This document shows, piece after piece, positions 56,235 through 64,000 of a DNA stretch of 64,000 bases. Origin of the DNA: Pratylenchus scribneri (taxonomy: Eukaryota; Nematoda; Chromadorea; Rhabditida; Pratylenchidae); contig JAQSEB010000023.1 in NCBI GenBank assembly GCA_030063045.1, positions 3,906,001 through 3,970,000 of the forward strand, written 5' to 3'. Position 1 is the stretch's first letter; every line of letters begins with the position of its first letter. Both the position numbers and the translations under genes were made by a program. The notes under the pieces are model-generated. The model searched no databases. It was not told the DNA's origin and was given only the letters and a program-made list of their open reading frames with translations.

Positions 56235-57915
56235 ATGGATTCCGGTGATTTTCACATTAAAATGAAGAATGGTGCCCGGCGTTTTTGCCTTCATCGGATT
56301 CGTGTGCCGTTGCCATTGTTCATCCTCAAAATTGTCCTTATCATCGCTTTGATTGTTATTTCTGTGCTTACCCTCGTTCATACTTTTATTTTGGACAATA
56401 TTTTGGCATGGAAACCACCGCCGATTATTTTGGGTGAATAAAACAATAAATTCAATGAAATTCCTTCCATTTTCCAGTGCCCGGATTGATGAGTAGCAAA
56501 CTTTATGTGGAAGGCAATGGAATCAAATATCCGTATGAATTTGCAAAGGAATGCTCCCAAAATATTCAATTCCGAAAATCATGGATGAGCGGACACCTCA
56601 AAAATGAGCCAAATTGCGAATTATTCCTCCTATCGTTGGTTTTTCCTTCAATTCCACCAATTTTGCCTTTAAAGACTTCGGCATGAGGGTGGCAAATTCT
56701 TTGACCAGCCAAATGTTAGGATTACCCCAAATTTGCAAGGTGTTCCATTCGGTTCATCACTTTGGCCAGTCCGATGCATTTTTTCCGATGAAAAACCCTT
56801 CGAATGTGATTATTTCACATTCCATGGTCATTTTTGATGATGGGAAAAATTGAAAAAATTGGAACATTAAATTTAGGCGAAGATGACAGTTATTTCCGTC
56901 CTTTGGCCGAATTTTTGATGGCTAAAATGAAATATCAAGAAGGGAAAACATTGTTCGCTGCCCAATATGATTGGCGACATCACCAAAAATCTGGTTGGAA
57001 TTTGGATTCAACTTTTTGTCAATTTAATTCCATTCAAAAGTTGTGATGGACAAATATTATGAGGATTTGCAATTTTTGGTGGAACACACGGTCAATATGA
57101 CCAAAAAGAAGGCCATTTTATTTGGACACAGTATGGGCAATATTGCGATTAATCGATTCCTTCGGGAGAAAGTGGATGCCGTAAATGAATTTTGGGGAGG
57201 GGATTGGCCGAAAATAATCATAAAACCATAAAGGAATGGCAAAAGGAATATTTGCAAACAACAATCAATGTGGCTGCCCCTTTTGGAGGAGCAACAAAAG
57301 CAATTTTGAGTTTAATTTCGGGTAGGCCGAAATTTGAAAATATTAACCCAAAATTTACGTTTTTTTGTAGGGGAACCAATGTTAAATGGGTCAATTACGC
57401 CGAAACAGGCGGTCAATTTCGTCCACCAAATGGCTTCAATCGCCAATCTTTTACCATTTAAAAATGCATTCGGCAATGAAACTTTGGTCAAAATTGGCCC
57501 CAAGAAATATTCAGCCACAAAAATGACAGATTTTATGGAGGCTGTGGGCATTGGACATTTGATTAAATTTTATGAGGAAAATGAGCCAATTCCACAAGAA
57601 CATACACCGGCAATTATAAAATCATTTACCCAAATTATTTATTCTCCATTTTAGATGCATTGCATTTATAGTGTTGGCCAAAATAATACGGATTACAAAT
57701 ATGAATATTCCTCAACATCCGGGGAAGCACCCAAAAGAATTGAAATGGGCGAAGGGGATGGAACGGTGAATGCCGAATCATTGAGGATTTGTAAAGGATG
57801 GAAAGAAATGGGACATTCTGTGGAGGTGAAGGAATTTGTGGACATGAAACACACCGAAATCCTAATGAAGAGGGAATTTTTTGAATATATTGCAAATTTA
57901 TTGAAATCACTTTAA
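56235..57915 (+). CDS. LCAT / lysosomal phospholipase A2-family acyltransferase
   Basis: ATG 56235. An N-terminal membrane anchor (LKIVLIIALIVISVLTLVHT) precedes PPIILVPGLMSSKLY, the lid-region start of the LCAT family. Then come YDWRHH, the nucleophile elbow ILFGHSMGN (Ser, near 57128), INVAAPFGGATKAIL, the acid MGEGDGTVN (Asp, near 57760) and the His in DMKHTEIL (near 57850), ending LLKSL at TAA 57913-57915. The Ser-Asp-His triad is complete. It probably hydrolyses or transfers phospholipid acyl chains on the lumenal side. Confidence 0.85.
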
Positions 57916-57950
57916 AATGCTAACAAATTAACACAAATTATTGAAATTTA

Positions 57951-58264
57951 TTATTTATTGGCAATCATTGTCACTTTATATTCTGCCAAATTTTGGACCG
58001 GTTGATTTGTGCCAACATTGAACCATTTCTTCAATTCCTTTTCAAAAACTGCAATTTGGACGGAATAATCCTTTGCCCTGACTGCCTCCTTTTTCAAATG
58101 CATTGCCAAAATGCCGAGAACATAGTCGAGAAGATGCTGAACAGTGGTCGATTCTTGCGCAAATTGAAAAGAAAGGTTGAGGGCGATGTTGCGCCCATTG
58201 AAGCCAAAATCGAGCACAGAAAGTTCAATGAAAGCTTTTGAGGCCGGAATTTTGGTGGAATTTG
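57951..58264 (-). CDS. Unrecognised terminal exon (about 103 codons)
   Basis: After TTTTTAG at 58265 the frame NSTKIPASKAFIELSVLDFG runs on without a break and stops at TAA 57951-57953. The composition is clearly coding (KDYSVQIAVFEKELKKWF). No 5' exon was identified up to 58675 and no family is recognised. It converges on the LCAT-like gene with only 35 bp between stop codons. Confidence 0.5.
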
Positions 58265-58675
58265 CTAAAAATATGAAAAAAAGGAAGAAAAATAGTTAAA
58301 TGCGCGAACAATTGGGAAAATATATGGAATTTAGTGGGAAAATGGCATTTGCGTTGGGGCGAACAAAAACAAACATTGCGCAAATAAAATACACAGGGAA
58401 ATGGATGGAAAAAGCAAACAATGAATGTGAAAGTGAATTGCGAATGTGAATGATGGGGTACAGCATTTTAGTTGTGCACAAAACAATTTAATTGAAAATA
58501 AAAACATGAAAATGATTCATCATTTTATGATAAAATCAGCAAAAAATTCAACAGTCTTCTAATTTATTTTCCAATTAATCATTTGTCATTCAAACAAAAA
58601 CTGATTTGTATTGAATTCTTTTTATAAATCATTAATTATATCACATTCTTTTTATTAGTATTCTTTTAGTCTCCA

Positions 58676-61600
58676 TTTCCCAAAGTCATTTCCTCCTGTT
58701 TTGCCGTCTCAATTGCAATTTCGCGCAATTTTTTCTGTTCCTCGGCCATTTCCTCCCATTTTGTTGCATTATACCTTTAATTCATCATTTTGGCCCCTTC
58801 ATTCATTTTTCACCTACTTGGATCTTTCTCTGAGTTTTTCCGCCTCAGGAATAACGTCGGCCAAAACTTCATAGCATGGAATGCAAATTCCCCGCATAAA
58901 TCCGACCTTCGATTTTTGGCAAATTTCTTCCAAAATATTTAATTGAATTCACCTGCATTTGTGGCAATTCGTGTGCCTTCGATCGATCCATCATTGGAAT
59001 TGGTTCTCGTCCATTTATTCTTTCCGCATCTCCCTAAAAATATATTTATATTACTCCTAATATATGGCTAAAGTTGTTTGGGACGGGAGCTAGGCTTTCA
59101 CGCCTTCGTCGGAAGCCTAAACCCCACAAATGGCCCAATGACGGGATGGGATAAAGAGAACACGACTTTAAATTATTCTTATTAAGTGAAAATGTGTTAA
59201 TAATGTGAAGGGAAAATGAGGAAAAAGGGAGGAAAAGGGTAGGTTAAAAAAGGCAGATTGGGGCAATATTTGATTGATAGGAGGGTGACAGGTCTATTAT
59301 GCAAGAGGGAAAAGGGGGTGGGGATACAGTAGGATAAATAGGAAAGGCACTGTTCGCATTGACAATGTAATGTTAAATCTAGTCTGTTTCCTTCCCCCAT
59401 TCTTGCCTGCTCATAAAATTCCTCGAAAATGACTTTGACTGTTTCAGTTTGCACTTGCCACGGTTTCGCTGTTGCAATCAAATCGCAGGCAGTCATCAAA
59501 ATTGCTTGAACCAAATTCCTATTAAATCAAAATTTATTAAAAATGGTGGCCAATTAATTTGCCTGTGTTTTCCCTCATCCCAACTGAAAATGCCCTCCTT
59601 GACGATTGCACTCAATTGTGCTTTATTCGGGAAGAAAAGGGCCAAATCGGTGGCCAAAATGCAATGTCGAATTGTGCCCAACACTTTTTTATAGTCCGAA
59701 GAGCCCAATGATTTGAGTACATTATGTCCATCCTTTCCATTTATTTCCAATTAATTTAATTTTAATTCCCTCCACCCACCTGTTGTAAAATGGTCACAGT
59801 TTGATTGCTAAAATGAACATCAAATGAACATTCATTGATTTAATCACTCACAAATGATGATGTTCCATGACGGATGTTGAATAAATATTGGCCAATGGAG
59901 TGCTCATTGTTTTCATATATTGATTATTCTTCCCACGATGGTCCAAATCATGGCAAATTGAGGCCATATAAAGGGCAATGGCCTAAAATAAATAAATTGA
60001 ATTCAAATTTGGGTTTTATGAAAGACTTCAAGTGGCTGGAAAATGGTCGTTTGGCGCAAGAAAACGAACATTCTGAATAAAAATGGGGGAAAATGGCCAA
60101 ATGAATGATGAATTTATTACGCATGGGCAACAGTCCATCCATGTGTCCAATTATGGTAAGGGACTTTGCGATAATTCTTTCGGACGGTCAACACAAAACG
60201 AGTCAAATCATCGCCATCGTATGCACTGTTAAATTGGAAATATATTCAAATGAATTCGATGGAATATTCAAAACAAACATGTGGCCATCGAATAATTTTT
60301 TGAACATATAAACCGCATAAAGGGGTTTTTCCAATTCCGAAAGTCGATTTCCATTGAATTCAAATCTAAATGAGGGAATTTTGATATAAAATTGGGTCAT
60401 ATTCTTTTGGCATACAAATCCAATTCGGGAATTGTTTCCTTCACTTTAACTTTCTTCAATTTATTCACTTCATCTCGATTACAAACACTGTGATAGGCCA
60501 AAACCTCCAATGCCACTTTGTATTTCTGCCAATCAAATTCAATTTGTTTCCTTTTTTCTTTTTCACCTGTTCAGATCGTCGAATTTTTTCGTAAAGTTTT
60601 GCGTGATGAAGGGCCAATCCACAATAGACGGCGAATGTTTCGAATGCTTCTTCATCGACTTGCGTAAATACTTTGCTATTTCCATTCCTTTTATTAATCA
60701 TTTGGACAACGCCAATTATGCTAAAAATGGAAATAGTGGGAATGACAATATAATTTGATTAATATTGCCTTCCTCGAATGAATATTGGCATACAAAGGAT
60801 TGATTGGGTGTGGTAGCCGGTCATTGAGTCAATTTCCCGATTGAATCGTTCATCTTCGTATGCATTCATTATGTTCAAACTTTCACCGGTCAATGCCACA
60901 TGTCCCGCAATTCCTTTGCCCAATGGAAAACTGTGCCGAGAATAAAAATCAAAATGGAATTATTTGGGACTGACCGAATCTCTTTTTGTCCATCCTGATT
61001 GTAAACATGTCCATGCCCCGGGTTCAATTGCGGACTCAATTCCCCCTCATTTCCGGCTCCTTCGCCACCTGCTTCCTGGCCACTTTCCTGTTCCGCCGGT
61101 TGGCTGATATCAAAAATGCGCGCATAAATTTCCTGCGTTTTGCTGTCCACCAGGAAAAGGGAAGCTCGATCCGCGTCCACCAATTTTTGTGCAAAATTCT
61201 AATAAATATTCATTTAATTCAATTTAAAATATTCTAATTAATTTACCATCACTTTGAGGATCACCGTGTCCATCGTAATTATGTCTTGGAAAATTGACCT
61301 GAGGGCAAAAGAATAAATGAATGAGGGACTTATTTTTCCTTACTTGACAACGTCCAACAAAAATGAATTCAATTTTCGTTGTCTATTCACATATTCCATG
61401 TCTTCGGGCGATGGGGACGATAAATTCATTGGAATTGGTTGATGGTGGAACATTTTGGAATTGGCCTCCTTTTATAAATTGAATGTATTCAATTCAATAA
61501 AAAAATACTTTAGCAAAATGAATGCCAACACCGGCCCAAGTTGACAAAACTTGAAGGAATTGTGCATCCCTGTCATTCACAACCGAAAAGAAATGAACTT

Positions 61601-62602
61601 CCCCTGAGGCAATATTCAAATATTTAAATGTTAATACAAAATAAACCAATCAATGATTCATCACAGTCAAACAATTTGAGCACGTGAATCTACAAATATA
61701 ATCAAATATTTTTTTATTTCCCAATCTTTCATTCATTTTGAATCCAAATTTATTTTTATTTATTCCCTTCTGACCGGCGGTTTCCTCTGTCTTCGCACTT
61801 TTCGCAGTTTGATGGTGCCGGCCTCATCCTCAGAGCGGATTACAGAAAGCCAGCCGGATGGAGCCGGATTTGGGGCGACGATGGCCGAATTGGCATTTGC
61901 CATCATTCCATTTAGGCCAAACGCACTAATCGGCAGTGGAGGATCATCGCCGCCGCCAATATTCGAGGAAGATGAATGCACCGAATTGACAGTGTCCTCA
62001 TCCTTTTGGGAATCAAAAAAATATGTAAATCCCTTCAAATGGCATCCCCAATGAACTTCGCTAATGATGGCCGGCACAACCAATTCGAATTGTTCAACTT
62101 GGGCCACCTGGGCACAGGTCAGAGCCAATTCATAAAGGAGTCGATGACTATTTGACCCATTTTCGGACAACATTTGGCGGAAATTCTTTCGGCCAGCAGG
62201 TGTCTGGAAAAATGTGAATTTCCCTTTTGGAATGGGATTATTATGGGATTTTGTACCGAAAATCCAGAAAGAAGTTGGCGGCGAGAATCACGTCGAAGTT
62301 TGTTATTTCTTTTCAAAACCCATCTTTGAAATGTTTCGCTCGAAATTTGTGGGCCAATGACGAAGGATTCAAGGAAGCCAGGATGAGTGAGCAAATAGTC
62401 GAGAACAACATCCGCATTCCTTCATTAATTAATTATTAAATTTAATTAAAACTCACAATTCATTGTGTTGGGCCTTATATTGGGAGGCGGAAAGGGTTTG
62501 GACGGGGGAGGACATTCGGGGCAATGAAATTGGGCACCCTATTTTTGCTGTTGTTGGATTATTCTTTGATGAAGGCGCACAAAAATCTGAATCGGAAGCC
62601 AT
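58676..62602 (-). CDS. GAF-domain 3',5'-cyclic nucleotide phosphodiesterase (PDE5/10/11-like)
   Basis: ATG 62600-62602 ([13 protein letters not shown]). A helical N-terminal segment ([20 protein letters not shown]) is followed by GAF-A ([20 protein letters not shown]...) with a low-complexity insert, and GAF-B ([61 protein letters not shown]). The linker [17 protein letters not shown] leads into the PDEase core: [30 protein letters not shown] (metal-binding His/Asp), then [10 protein letters not shown] and [17 protein letters not shown]. It ends EMTLGNGD at TAA 58676-58678. The HNxxH and HDxDH motifs are intact, so it should be active. An intron carries a dispersed repeat. The family hydrolyses cGMP and/or cAMP. 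Confidence 0.9.
59085..59365. mobile_element. Dispersed repeat, copy 2 (in phosphodiesterase intron)
   Basis: Reverse complement of the repeat at 6690-6995, sharing long identical blocks (CCTTTCCTATTTATCCTACT, GCATAATAGACCTGTCAC, CATTTTCCCTTCACATTATT). Confidence 0.75.
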
Positions 62603-63890
62603 TTTGTTCGTTGTGAGGAAATGGAGGGGGATTGTCTATTTCCCCTTGGGGGATTCATCCTCCCCCCCCCCCCCCCCCCCAACATAATAATTAGAGGCGG
62701 GCACACGTCAATACTCACTCAATACCAATGTAGAATGGCCATTACCTAAGGCAATGGCATACAAAAATAAATATTCAATTTATTCGTCAATAAATTGATT
62801 ATTGGAATTTGGCCGAATATTTACTTCCTCTGACCAATTGGAATTTTCCTGAATAATTTTCTGAGTTTTGTGTTAATTTTGCCCTTTTTATAATCAAAAA
62901 CAAAAAAGAGGGGAGGAAATGGGTGGACAAATTGGCCACTGAAAAATTTTTGAATGAATGAAGGAAAATTGGACGACGGAATAAATGGTGAAATATATGG
63001 GAGGGAGGAGGTGGCATAAATCCGTGGCATCTTTGACGCCAATCCCCCCCCCCCCCCCCAAGGAATCCATTAGTGAAAATTTGTTCAAGGGCTAAACTAA
63101 ACCCATCCAAAAATAATGGAATATGTCCCATCCATCCAAAATGCGATGACAACAAATCCATTCAAAAAAATGTTGTTCGTCTGGGACGCAAATCCTCCAT
63201 TCATTTCCAGTAATTTGGTAAATTAATCAACAAAAATATTCATCCCGAAAAGAATGAGTCATTTCATTTTAGGGAAAAGGCCATTGTGTTTCCCAAATTT
63301 GGTGAATGATTATTTGAATGAAGAATGCAAATGCCAATCAAATTGTTCAACAAAATTGTCTGGTCTGTTGTTTCGGTCTATTAAAATATTTATCCATTAT
63401 TTTCTATCAAATGCCATATTCCCTGAGATTCCCAATAATTTTTATTTTAACTTCGATCGTATCCATTTTTGCCAATTTCCAGACAATAAATATTCTCACT
63501 TCACTTCATTTCTTCGACGGATTATGCCCTAATAAATGCACTTTTTAAATAAAAATCCAATCCACCCCCCCCCCCCTCCCCAATCATTTGTTGCCAGGGG
63601 TTACATCAATGATGACGTCAAAATGGAAAGGAAATTGTGAATCTTCTCAAAATGGAATAAATATTCCAGCCAGAAAGAAGATGACCATTGACGAAGGCAA
63701 ATGTATTAAATTAATAATATTAGCCTGATGATTGGATGGTTCATCTACGCACAAAATCGAGATGAAAAAAAAACAAAAATGGATAAAATCAACAAAATTT
63801 TTATTCATTTTTCAGCAGAGCAGGGCTTCTTTTATTCAGATCAGAGTTTAATTTTATCCAAAAGAATTTGCGAAATTGACATATAAAATC
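62603..63890. other. Upstream/intergenic stretch with poly-C runs
   Basis: It contains three C homopolymers and short open frames (63254-63548 plus; 63161-62799 minus) without domains. No gene can be supported. Confidence 0.4.
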
Positions 63891-64000
63891 CGCGGGAAGA
63901 CGTTTCAGTGCCGCCAGTTCAGTGCCGCCGTTTCAGAGCCGCCGTTTCAGTGCCCGCCGTTTCAGAGCCCGCCGTTTCAGTGCCCGCCGTTTCAGTGCCG
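63891..64000. mobile_element. Second foldback element, truncated by window end
   Basis: CGCGGGAAGACGTTTCAGTG followed by GCCGCC/GCCCGCCGTTTCAG units repeats the left arm of the element at 54655 almost exactly from its first base. The rest lies outside the window. Confidence 0.75.

Overview
The window reads as nuclear DNA of a nematode. Genes are AT-rich with many short introns (about 40-60 bp, GT/TTTCAG-type). Recognisable families are a FMRFamide-receptor-like GPCR, a Pax3/7 gene, MIG-18-like secreted Fn1-type repeats and small peptide precursors. A SPRY-domain fragment beside an F-box-like gene loosely recalls families that are expanded in plant-parasitic (tylenchid) nematodes, but the species cannot be fixed from the sequence alone.

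Layout. 0-11 kb: foldback repeat, poorly recognised membrane or secreted genes, a signal-peptide acidic proprotein (3185-4317), a MIG-18-like protein (5834-7319), a leucine-rich-repeat membrane protein (about 8062-10164) and the 3' part of a SPRY gene (10554-10945, minus). 11089-29392: one complete, very large (18.3 kb) Ty3/gypsy-type LTR retrotransposon on the minus strand, flanked by a GGTG duplication, with 1.74-kb nearly identical LTRs. It encodes Gag-protease, RT-RNaseH-integrase in the -1 frame, and, in the position where some elements carry env, a 1739-residue protein with RGG repeats, a zinc knuckle and a complete superfamily 1 (Upf1-like) helicase. 29.5-38.6 kb: F-box-like gene, GPCR, two related cysteine-rich secreted genes, a Jupiter-like gene and a short Elongin A. 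39-44 kb: divergent proteasome Rpt1 and PLAA/Ufd3 genes. 44.9-48.7 kb: pax-3-like gene with paired domain, octapeptide and S50 homeodomain. 48.9-54.5 kb: a QWGWG peptide precursor, a RING/B-box protein with an RGG tail and COP9 subunit 6. 54.6-55.4 kb: a palindromic foldback element whose arms are built of short GC-rich tandem repeats. 56.2-62.6 kb: an LCAT/PLA2G15-like acyltransferase, an unknown exon and a GAF-domain cyclic nucleotide phosphodiesterase. The window ends inside a second copy of the foldback element.

The most unusual system is the retrotransposon. Its gag ORF begins inside the 5' LTR and runs through the primer-binding site. Gag and Pol are linked by a GGGTTTT slippery site followed by a stem. 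A 19-nt palindromic motif with an invariant frame and a variable 3-nt centre lies just upstream of the two ORFs that have their own start codons (gag and helicase), but not upstream of pol. This suggests a dedicated RNA-level device for expressing the helicase. Four ubiquitin-system genes (Rpt1, PLAA, CSN6 and a RING protein) lie within 15 kb, though on different strands.
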